Positions 1-6,564 of a stretch of DNA of 9,909 bases are shown piece by piece. A program made the position numbers and the translations under genes. The notes beneath the pieces are model-generated. The model was not told where the DNA came from and ran no database searches. It worked only from the letters and a program-made list of their open reading frames with translations. The DNA lies in contig JAQGLQ010000412.1 in NCBI GenBank assembly GCA_028292785.1, positions 1 to 9,909 of the forward strand, written 5' to 3'. Positions within the stretch are counted from its first letter, which is position 1. Each line of letters starts with the position of its first letter. This DNA comes from Noviherbaspirillum sp. GTDB taxonomy: Bacteria; Pseudomonadota; Gammaproteobacteria; Burkholderiales; Burkholderiaceae.

Positions 1-1598
1 TGGCTGGCGATGAGACAGTCGCGATCCTCGCCATAGCGCCATGATGCCAAGCGGGCGCGGGCCTTGTGTCGCCACATGAAGTTGCCGCACATGACCGATT
101 GGTCGAGGCCATCGATCCTCACGGTATTGTGCGCGGCGGTGCCGCGGAAGTGCGCGCGCCATTTGCCGTCGGTGTGATACGCATAGGTGCCGGGGTCGAT
201 CAGCAATTCCTTGCCGCCGGCGCATAGCGTGAATGCGAGCGCATCGGCATGGCCATGCGCGGCGATCGAGAGATAGCCGAGCGGCCCGGCGTCGGCGACG
301 ATCTTCACCTCCGCTGCATCATCGAAGTCCGCGCCGAGGATGAAATAGCCGCCATGGGTGAAGGCGCGCGTGGCGGGCCGGCCGCGATCGGCGGGAAGGG
401 CGTCGAACACGTCGGCGCCGATGTCGCCGGTGAGCCAGCGGCTCTTGTCGTCGAACAGCCCGGCCCTGCGCTTGAAATCACGCCGGCGGAATATCACGGC
501 GCCGGTCGCCAGCAGCGAACGATACACATGGGAATCCGGCTCCGGCGAAAAGCGCACCATCACCGCGTCATCCGAGTCGCCGATCATCGGCACGTTGCCG
601 GCGCCATCCATCATTGCGAGGATGAAGTCGAGCATCGCTTCCAGCCGTTTCCAGTAAGCGCCGGAGAAGGCGATATCGTTCTGCCTTCCGCACAACGCGC
701 ACAGCAGCATCATGTCGGCTACTTCATGGTGATACCAGATCGCCTGTTCGAGATTGACGCCATCGGCACCGTTCTGCCGCAGCGCTTCTTCCTCCAGTCC
801 TCTCTTCGCCAGTTTCCGCCACCTGGCGCTGCGTCGCCAGCAAGGCCATGTCACGGCGCCGATGAACAGTCCCATGTATTCGCCGAACAGATGATTGTTC
901 GCCGAAGAAAAGCGCGACAGATAGCCCGCGATGAAATGGCAATGCTGGTAGATGGAAATGAGCCAGCGGCGCCGGAATTCCTTGCCCTCGCCGTCGAACG
1001 GAAAACCGTCGGGCCCGCCGAGCAAGTGCCATGCGACCGACCAGTTCACCAGGCGGATGCCGTGTTCCAGCGCGCAGGTCCAGTTCGGGCCGAGCGGGTA
1101 CCGGCATTGCTCGAACCATGATTCCAGCAGACGCCGGCAGCCTTCCGCATAGCGCTCCCGGCCGGACAGATGGAAGGCCTGCGCGAGCGTCACGAGCGCA
1201 TGGTGGCGGTTGAGTTCCCACAGGTATTTGATATCGCCGACCAGCGTCTCGTCGCGATAATCGAGATCCTTGCCGAACACCGGCGGCGCTTCGATGCCGG
1301 TCTTCGGATCGCGGTTCCAGCGCGGCGGAAATCCGAGCGCCGCGCCGCGCAAGGCGAACAGATCGAACTGTCCGGCGAGGATGCGCTCGGCCGCGTCCAG
1401 ATAGCGTGCGGCATCGAAACCTGAAGGCGCGATGCCGAGCCAGCCGCGTCCCCACTTCGGCTCGGTCGGCGGCGGGCACGAAGCGGTGCCCCGGCCGCTG
1501 CGCTCCATCCTTGCCTGCACGGCCCTTCCCGCGCGCCAGGCGATTTCCGCCGCGCTCATCGTGCGCAGCCGCGAGACCATCCAGTTCAGCGCGGGCAT
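1..1598 (-). CDS. Heparinase II/III-like polysaccharide lyase (3' end missing)
   Basis: I translated this frame by hand from the ATG at 1598. It stays open for about 532 codons to the left edge, so the C-terminus is missing. The protein looks like a heparinase II/III (alginate-lyase-like) family member: an N-terminal alpha/alpha-toroid-type part (about residues 60-380) with NNHLFGEY at 234-241 and WYHHE at 288-292, then the start of the beta-sandwich domain with HGHADAL at 448-454, DPGTYAYHT at 468-476 and AAHNTV at 488-493. These are the family's usual conserved blocks, including His/Asn/Tyr candidates for catalysis by beta-elimination of uronic-acid polymers. No signal peptide is evident, although many relatives in polysaccharide loci are predicted exported. 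The ATG overlaps the upstream glycosyltransferase stop (TAATG), with GGGA 7-8 nt upstream, so translation is probably coupled. A role in trimming or modifying the locus polysaccharide is inferred; the substrate is unknown. Confidence 0.9.
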   Translation of the reverse strand, partial: MPALNWMVSRLRTMSAAEIAWRAGRAVQARMERSGRGTASCPPPTEPKWGRGWLGIAPSGFDAARYLDAAERILAGQFDLFALRGAALGFPPRWNRDPKTGIEAPPVFGKDLDYRDETLVGDIKYLWELNRHHALVTLAQAFHLSGRERYAEGCRRLLESWFEQCRYPLGPNWTCALEHGIRLVNWSVAWHLLGGPDGFPFDGEGKEFRRRWLISIYQHCHFIAGYLSRFSSANNHLFGEYMGLFIGAVTWPCWRRSARWRKLAKRGLEEEALRQNGADGVNLEQAIWYHHEVADMMLLCALCGRQNDIAFSGAYWKRLEAMLDFILAMMDGAGNVPMIGDSDDAVMVRFSPEPDSHVYRSLLATGAVIFRRRDFKRRAGLFDDKSRWLTGDIGADVFDALPADRGRPATRAFTHGGYFILGADFDDAAEVKIVADAGPLGYLSIAAHGHADALAFTLCAGGKELLIDPGTYAYHTDGKWRAHFRGTAAHNTVRIDGLDQSVMCGNFMWRHKARARLASWRYGEDRDCLIAS

Positions 1599-2695
1599 TA
1601 TGGTGTTCCCGAGGCGGGCTCATCGGCGCGGCATGCGCCAAGCCGCCGATACAGCATTTCGATCTGCGGCAGCACGCGCGCCGCCGAAAAGCTGCTTTCG
1701 ATTTTCACGCGGGCCGCCTCGCCCATGCGGCGCCTGATTTCGGCATTTGACAGCAGCATGTCGAGCGCGTCAGCCAGCGCGGGTATGTCGCCGGGGGCGA
1801 CGACCGCTCCTTCCAATCCGTGGGTCACCGCTTCGGGGATGCCGCCGACCGGAGTGCATACCACCGGCAGTCCGGCGGACATGGCTTCCAGCACGCTCAT
1901 CGGCAAGGCTTCGCAATAGGAGGGCAGGGCATAGACCGATGCGCCGTCGAGCAGCGCCGACTTGCCAGGACCGGAAACCCATTCCAGCACCTCGACATGC
2001 GCCTGCAAGCCCAGGCGTTCCACCGAAGCCCTCACCTTGTCCACTTCACCATCGCCGGCCATCCGCAATTTGACGTGCGGATGCCTCGTCACGAGGAGGG
2101 CTGTCGCTTCGAGCAGATCGTAGGCGCCCTTGCGCTTGCCGAGCTGTCCGAGAAACAGGATGCCCGCCGGTTCGCGCAGCGCGGCATCGCTCGCGGGCGG
2201 CACGACGACCGGATTGTAGATCGGTACGATCAGCGGATTGCGCGAGATGCGCCGCGCCCATTCCTGCCAGCTGGCCGACAGCACGATGATGGCGCTCACG
2301 CGATCGAACAGCGCGCGTATCGCCCATCTGCGCAGGGCGCCGCCGTCGCGATGAAACTCGGCGAAGTCGGCGCCGTGCAGATGCAGGACCGCGGGCACCC
2401 CGGCGAGCAGCGTAGGACACACGAACAGCAGCTTGCGCCAGAAACTCATGCCGGTGGAGACATGGACATGCGCCAGCGCCACCTTGCGGCGCATGAGCAG
2501 GGAGGAATATCGAAGCAGGGCCGCGATGCACAGGCGCAGCTTCAGCAATACGCCGCCGTCGCCATGGGTGCTGATATAGATGATCTGGAACCGTTCGAAC
2601 AGGCCGGCTTCGCGATAGACATTCACCACCGAGGAAATTCCGCCCCGGGTCGCGAAACCGGTGCCGAGCATGACGATGCGTTTGGATTTGTTCAT
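1598..2695 (-). CDS. Glycosyltransferase family 4 (GT-B fold)
   Basis: Retaining GT-B glycosyltransferase that would transfer a sugar from a nucleotide-sugar donor at the cytoplasmic face of the membrane. Counting from the ATG at 2695 it has 365 residues, normal for the family. The N-terminal Rossmann half has a glycine-rich loop (TRGGISS, about 17-23) and a HLHGADF segment. The C-terminal half has LFLGQLGKRKG at the domain start and the GT4 EX7E signature, with E262 and E270 in EALPMSVLEAMSAG, followed by PVVCTPVGGIPE. A TTG at 2704, directly after the upstream TGA, is in frame and would add three residues; I prefer the ATG. The gene is 9 nt downstream of the CapK-like gene and overlaps the heparinase start by one base, so all three are likely co-transcribed. 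The sugar and acceptor cannot be read from sequence. There are no transmembrane segments beyond hydrophobic patches around residues 75-110. Confidence 0.93.
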   Translation of the reverse strand: MNKSKRIVMLGTGFATRGGISSVVNVYREAGLFERFQIIYISTHGDGGVLLKLRLCIAALLRYSSLLMRRKVALAHVHVSTGMSFWRKLLFVCPTLLAGVPAVLHLHGADFAEFHRDGGALRRWAIRALFDRVSAIIVLSASWQEWARRISRNPLIVPIYNPVVVPPASDAALREPAGILFLGQLGKRKGAYDLLEATALLVTRHPHVKLRMAGDGEVDKVRASVERLGLQAHVEVLEWVSGPGKSALLDGASVYALPSYCEALPMSVLEAMSAGLPVVCTPVGGIPEAVTHGLEGAVVAPGDIPALADALDMLLSNAEIRRRMGEAARVKIESSFSAARVLPQIEMLYRRLGACRADEPASGTP

Positions 2696-2704
2696 GGCTG
2701 GCAA

Positions 2705-4162
2705 TCATTGCGCGCCGAAATAGTGGCCGGTATCGAGATGCTGGATCAGCATCCGCAGTTTGCCGCGCGCGGTGCGCGCTATGCGGTCGACCCGCACCGC
2801 TTCCACTTCGCAGCCGTTGTGCGTCTTGCGTTCGAGGTTTTGCGCGAAACGCCGGAGCGCCGCTTCGCACAGGCTGCGCGGCGCGGCGATCCTTGCCACG
2901 ATGCGGCCGGGAATGCGCTGTTCGAACTGGATTGCCTCTATGCCCTCCAGTTCCGGGTCGCGCGGAATCTCCGTCAGGGAATTCACCGACATCAGCCGCC
3001 GATCGCGGCAGACAATGAATTCCTGCATCCTGCCCTCGATGCGCTCGACCACGGGAAAGGCCGGCAGCAAGGGGTGCGGACTGCGGCCAAGCACCGCCAT
3101 GTCTCCGGTGCGGTAGCGGACCAGCGGCATCACCCGGTTATCGAAACCGGTGCCGACCATCTCTCCCGCAATGCCCGGCTGCGTCACCGGCTTGCCCGCA
3201 TGATCGACCAGTTCGAGATGCCCATATTGCGGCCAGAAAAAATAGCGGTCATCGTCCGCCATGCTGGCCCCCATCAGCACGCGCTCCGAATGTCCGTAGT
3301 GCTTCAATACCGGGCAGCTGAACACTGCCCTGATCGCGGCCATGTGATGGTCGAGCACGTTTTCGGAATACAGCATGATGCCCTCGATCCGGCTCGCCGC
3401 ATCCGGCGCCGGATGTGCGGCGAGCCAGAGCGCCAGCGGATAGATGGTGGATGGATACGCCTGTATGAAGCGCGGCTTCCAGATGCGCATCGCTTCGACA
3501 TAGCGCGGCAGATACTCATGCGCGAGATGGTCGGAGCTGAGGATCAATTGCTTCCTGATCGGTTCCAGCATCCACAGCGTGGCCTGCGTGTCTTGCGTCG
3601 CGGCACCCGGCACCGCATGGCCGCGCATCGACAGCGTCAGGCCGCGCCCGTCGAGGCCGGCGCGGCGATGGAACCGTTCCATGAAGGCGTATTCCTTCGC
3701 GCGGGTCACGCCTTTGTGAAGATAGAAGGTCATCGGCACGGCGGTTGAACCGCCGGTAAATACTTTCATCGCGAGCTCATGACGGACGGCAGCCGACATG
3801 TAGCGCCGCGGATCGCGCCTGATGTCGTCCTTCGATACCGTGGGCAATGCTTGCAGCACCTCGTCGCATGCTGCGGCGCCGGCGTCATCATATGCGTCGA
3901 GCCGGCCAATGAGCTCCCCATATTCGCGGTATGCGGGCACGCTGAGCAGCGCATGGCGCAGGGTGCCCGCGAGTTTCCGCATCGCCAGCCGGCGCAGCGC
4001 ATCCTCGGGCTGCCATGCGGCTTCGCGCAGGAAACGCCAGTAGTGCCGTCCGTAGCGCAGGGAAACCGGTACCAGCGAGTAAGCCCGGCCCAGCGAATTC
4101 TTTACCCATCGCGGCGAGCCGAGATAGGTCGACAGCAAGGGATGCAGCAAGTCTTCTACCAT
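2705..4162 (-). CDS. CapK/PaaK-like adenylate-forming enzyme
   Basis: Member of the AMP-binding superfamily in the phenylacetate-CoA ligase-like (CapK) branch, 485 residues from the ATG at 4162. Visible motifs in order: the phosphate-binding loop FTGGSTAVP (135-143), YGHSE (289-293, the aromatic/acidic adenine-site motif), RYRTGD (349-354, the ribose-binding Asp motif), ERIEGR (373-378, hinge region) and a C-terminal ARGKLR with K468 as candidate catalytic lysine. Family members activate a carboxylate as acyl-AMP. CapK-type members sit in capsule loci with unproven substrates, so calling this a true phenylacetate-CoA ligase would be misleading. The loop has Ala141 where Gly is usual. A GTG at 4171 is also in frame, but AGG lies only a few bases before it and about 10 nt before the ATG, favouring the ATG. 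It is the first gene of the minus-strand polysaccharide operon; a role in acylating the polymer is inferred. Confidence 0.88.
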   Translation of the reverse strand: MVEDLLHPLLSTYLGSPRWVKNSLGRAYSLVPVSLRYGRHYWRFLREAAWQPEDALRRLAMRKLAGTLRHALLSVPAYREYGELIGRLDAYDDAGAAACDEVLQALPTVSKDDIRRDPRRYMSAAVRHELAMKVFTGGSTAVPMTFYLHKGVTRAKEYAFMERFHRRAGLDGRGLTLSMRGHAVPGAATQDTQATLWMLEPIRKQLILSSDHLAHEYLPRYVEAMRIWKPRFIQAYPSTIYPLALWLAAHPAPDAASRIEGIMLYSENVLDHHMAAIRAVFSCPVLKHYGHSERVLMGASMADDDRYFFWPQYGHLELVDHAGKPVTQPGIAGEMVGTGFDNRVMPLVRYRTGDMAVLGRSPHPLLPAFPVVERIEGRMQEFIVCRDRRLMSVNSLTEIPRDPELEGIEAIQFEQRIPGRIVARIAAPRSLCEAALRRFAQNLERKTHNGCEVEAVRVDRIARTARGKLRMLIQHLDTGHYFGAQ

Positions 4163-4214
4163 GATCGCCACGCCTGAATGGAGTCGGTCGGCTTACACCG
4201 TAGCGGTTCAACGC

Positions 4215-4387
4215 ATGCATCCCTTAGATATCGATCAAGCCTGGCATTGCGCTGATCGTGGCGGCGGCCCGAACATGCAGGTGCATTTGAGAGGCCGCAA
4301 CGGAAAAGGCATCGGTTCTGGCGCCGCGCCGATGCATCAATATAGTGATACGCACGCCATCGGCGGCGCGCCGGCAAGCATGATGCA
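4215..4387. repeat. Recurring ATGCA/TGCAT motifs, possible operator sites
   Basis: Four clusters of the word occur in the divergent gap: ATGCAT at 4215-4220; ATGCA-GG-TGCAT at 4275-4286 (perfect 5-bp arms); GATGCATC at 4331-4338 (perfect 8-bp palindrome); ATGCA at 4383-4387. Their starts are 60, 57 and 51 bp apart. Roughly 0.5 occurrence would be expected by chance in this length when both orientations are counted. Nothing shows which protein, if any, binds them. Confidence 0.35.
4309..4335. repeat. Inverted repeat GCATCGG / CCGATGC
   Basis: Perfect 7-bp arms at 4309-4315 and 4329-4335 flank a 13-nt centre that itself contains GGCGCC. The right arm overlaps the GATGCATC palindrome, and the structure ends just upstream of the TATAGT hexamer at 4341. 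It could be an operator or a 5'-leader hairpin; no T-tract follows, so it is not a typical intrinsic terminator. Confidence 0.4.
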
Positions 4388-4446
4388 GGCAACGGTGCCA
4401 TGGAAAGTAGCTGGCGGAAACGGCAGGTATATCAACGGGGTACAGC

Positions 4447-5616
4447 ATGAGAAACATTGTCGTCGTCGCCCAGGGCAAACCCGTCATCATGCAGGTGCTT
4501 CTGGCCGTCCACAGTTTCACCGACGCCAACTGCAACGTCGTATGCAACAAGGGAACGCGGCTGTTGCGCTTCTCGAACCTGTGCTCGGATTACATGGAAG
4601 CGGACTTTTACGGAGCGGACGACGACGGGTTTGTCGTCCATGTCAATCGCATGGCCGACGCCATGCCGGACCTGACGCTGATCCCCGCCGACTGCGCCGG
4701 CACGCGCATGGTCAACCGGGTGCGCGGGCGGCTGAACGGGGCCGTCATTCCCATTCCCGATACGACCATGCTCGATCGGCTGGAAAACAAGTGGCGCTTT
4801 TATCGCTTTTGCGAGGAGCACGGATTGCGCGCGCCGCGGACGCGCTACATCGGCGCGAAAGCCGATCTCGATTTCGCATCGACCGCGCGGGATCTGGGCC
4901 TGCCCTTCATTGTCAAGCCGGTCGCCGAGCAGGGTTCCAACGGCGTGCTGGTCATTACGAGCGAAGCCGACTATGAAGAAAAAATCCGCGCGAACGACGC
5001 TTACCAGCATGCGCGCCTGATCGCGCAGCGCTACATCCGCGGCACCGACGTCGGCCTCAACCTGCTGGCCCTCCATGGCAAGGTCGCCGCGCTGGCGATA
5101 CAGCAACCCATCGATCAGCATCTGGTCGGATCGCGCATCCGCTTCTTCGCCAACGATTATCTGGAAAGCGTTGCGCACCGGCTGTCCGAAGCGATCGGCT
5201 ATCACGGTGTGATGAATGTGGATGCGCGTATCGAGGACGGCACCGGCAGGGTTTATCTGTTCGAATCGAATCCGCGTTTCTGGCGTACCCTGAGCGCCTC
5301 GGTGTGGTGCGGATTGAATTTCGTGGCCGAAAGCATGGAGGCTTCAAGGCCCGCGCAAGGCGTACGCAAGTTGACCTCGGGCACCGCGAACACGTTTCAT
5401 CATCCGCTGTTCCGTCCCTCGCAGTGGCGCTATGCGGCAGCGCGCGACCATCGCGGAAGGATGGTGCGCCGGATGATGTGTGATTTCACTCTTCTGGCGA
5501 GTTCCGCCAAGGCGCTGCTGTTGACGGCACTGCGCCACGGCAGCCAGCGCACGGTGGCGGCGCGCATGCAGCCGCGCGCAGCGGGACTTATTCGGGCTTC
5601 GCGCCGGAAGATTTGA
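4447..5616 (+). CDS. ATP-grasp domain carboxylate-amine/thiol ligase-like protein
   Basis: Soluble 389-residue protein with the ATP-grasp layout: an N-terminal preATP-grasp part (1-105), NKWRFYRF (114-121) opening the central domain, the ATP-binding strand and glycine loop PFIVKPVAEQGSNGVLV (153-169, with K157 as likely phosphate-binding lysine), QRYIRGTD (194-201), MNVDARI (256-262) and the metal-binding block FESNPRFWR (272-280, E273 and N275). ATP-grasp enzymes join a carboxylate, through an acyl-phosphate, to an amine, thiol or similar nucleophile. The substrates here cannot be read, but the place beside polysaccharide genes suggests building an amino-acid-type decoration or precursor. 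The ATG at 4447 is preceded by ACGGGG 6 nt upstream, an acceptable ribosome site. It is transcribed divergently from the CapK-like operon. The last 29 bp overlap the 3' end of the convergent Bug gene; the basic C-terminal tail (about 360-389) has no recognisable domain. Confidence 0.88.
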   Translation: MRNIVVVAQGKPVIMQVLLAVHSFTDANCNVVCNKGTRLLRFSNLCSDYMEADFYGADDDGFVVHVNRMADAMPDLTLIPADCAGTRMVNRVRGRLNGAVIPIPDTTMLDRLENKWRFYRFCEEHGLRAPRTRYIGAKADLDFASTARDLGLPFIVKPVAEQGSNGVLVITSEADYEEKIRANDAYQHARLIAQRYIRGTDVGLNLLALHGKVAALAIQQPIDQHLVGSRIRFFANDYLESVAHRLSEAIGYHGVMNVDARIEDGTGRVYLFESNPRFWRTLSASVWCGLNFVAESMEASRPAQGVRKLTSGTANTFHHPLFRPSQWRYAAARDHRGRMVRRMMCDFTLLASSAKALLLTALRHGSQRTVAARMQPRAAGLIRASRRKI

Positions 5617-6556
5617 CCGCCCCCGTCCAGCGGCTGATTTCCGATCTGACATGAGCGGTAAGTTCGTCGGGCGAACTGCCGATCGGCAGCGCGGCGAGGC
5701 CGGCCAGCTTTTCCTTCATCTCCTTCGTTCCGAGCGCCTTGATCGCCGCGCCGCCGATCTTGTCCACCACCGCTTTCGGGGTGCCGGCCGGCGCGAACAG
5801 CGCGAACCATCCCGTCACCTCGAAGCCGCCCATGCCGGATTCGGCGAAGGTCGGGATATCGACGCCAGGCACGCGCTTGGATGCGGCGACCGCCACCGGC
5901 TTCACCCTGCCGGACTTGATCTGCGATAGCACGCTGGTAATGTCGGCCGAGATGAAATCGACCTCGCCCGACATCACCGCCACCGTCGCCGGCGCCGAGC
6001 CCTTGAACGGCACATGCAGGAAATCGAGCTGCGCCTGGGTCTTCAGCATTTCTCCGGCCAGATGCTGCACCGATCCAATGCCGGCGGAGCCGAAAGTCAT
6101 GCCGGGATGGGATTTGGCATACCGGATGAATTCCGCGAGATTGCCGATCGGAAGATTCGGATTCACCACCAGCACATGCGGCACGGTCGCCAGCAAAGAG
6201 ATCGGCGCAAAATCCTTGATGGCATCGTATTGCAGCTTCGGATACATGGCGGGATTGATGCCGTGGGTCGTGGTAGAAGCCATCAGGATGGTGTAGCCGT
6301 CCGGCGCGGCGCGCGCCACCGATTGCGTACCGATGATGCCGGATGCGCCGGCCTTGTTCTCGACCACCACCTGCTGGCCCCATTCCTCGCTCAGCTTCTG
6401 CGCCAGCGTGCGCGCGATGATATCGATGCCGCCGCCGGGCGGAAACGGCACGATCAGCTGGATCGGCCTGGTGGGATAAGCCTGCGCCAGGGCATTGCCC
6501 GCGCCGAGCAGCGCAAGGGCCGCGGCGGCCAGTTTCAGAAGTGAGCGACGATGCAT
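5588..6556 (-). CDS. Bug/TctC-family tripartite tricarboxylate transporter substrate-binding protein
   Basis: Periplasmic binding protein of 322 residues, the usual size for the Bug/TctC family, which captures carboxylates (citrate, aromatic acids, amino acids) for TctAB-type transporters or for signalling. The N-terminus HRRSLLK followed by a hydrophobic stretch and ALAQA (cleavage predicted after residue 24) is a signal peptide with a Tat-like twin-arginine pattern. Family blocks seen: YPTRPIQLIVPFPPGGG (27-43), WGQQVVVENKAGA, PDGYTILM, and later GSAGIGSVQHLAGE and VPFKGSAPA, which line the ligand cleft in known Bug structures. AGGAA lies 6 nt before the ATG and overlaps the stop of the upstream gene 8 nt away, so the two are translationally linked. 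Its position as last gene in the dioxygenase run suggests the ligand is the pathway substrate; this is inference. No TctA/TctB membrane genes are present nearby. The 3' end overlaps the convergent ATP-grasp gene. Confidence 0.94.
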   Translation of the reverse strand: MHRRSLLKLAAAALALLGAGNALAQAYPTRPIQLIVPFPPGGGIDIIARTLAQKLSEEWGQQVVVENKAGASGIIGTQSVARAAPDGYTILMASTTTHGINPAMYPKLQYDAIKDFAPISLLATVPHVLVVNPNLPIGNLAEFIRYAKSHPGMTFGSAGIGSVQHLAGEMLKTQAQLDFLHVPFKGSAPATVAVMSGEVDFISADITSVLSQIKSGRVKPVAVAASKRVPGVDIPTFAESGMGGFEVTGWFALFAPAGTPKAVVDKIGGAAIKALGTKEMKEKLAGLAALPIGSSPDELTAHVRSEISRWTGAVKSSGAKPE

Positions 6557-6564
6557 GGTGATTC

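Larger units (their letters stand above)
4163..4446. promoter_or_regulatory. Divergent intergenic control region of the polysaccharide module
   Basis: This 284-bp gap separates the start codons of the CapK-like gene (minus) and the ATP-grasp gene (plus), so both promoters should lie here. The best plus-strand -10-like hexamer is TATAGT at 4341-4346, but no convincing -35 lies 16-18 bp before it; on the minus strand the same AT patch reads TATATT, also without a good -35. The region is richer in ATGCA/TGCAT words and dyads than the flanking genes (listed separately), which would fit activator- or repressor-controlled expression. Open frames reading through it on either strand look like chance frames in GC-rich DNA. 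Confidence 0.6.

Noticed and set aside
724..1641. Minus-strand open frame of 305 codons overlapping the heparinase gene in another frame
   Set aside because: Low-complexity Arg/Ala-rich translation; the adjacent frame carries the conserved lyase blocks and continues to the window edge.
1820..3748. Long plus-strand open frame (642 codons) opposite the glycosyltransferase and CapK-like genes
   Set aside because: Its translation is rich in Arg, His, Gln and Ala with no recognisable motif. It is antisense to two genes with clear family signatures, and GC-rich third positions commonly create such frames.
2705..4162. Naming this gene paaK (phenylacetate degradation) because an aromatic catabolism module is nearby
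   Set aside because: It is transcribed with a glycosyltransferase and a polysaccharide lyase, in a separate unit from the dioxygenase, and its motifs fit the CapK branch better.
4365..4372. GGCGCGCC palindrome in the divergent gap
   Set aside because: Expected in GC-rich DNA, not repeated elsewhere in the gap, and not linked to a promoter element.
4161..4976. Plus-strand frame through the divergent gap into the ATP-grasp gene
   Set aside because: It is out of frame with the ATP-grasp motifs and its translation has no family features; the intergenic part looks non-coding.
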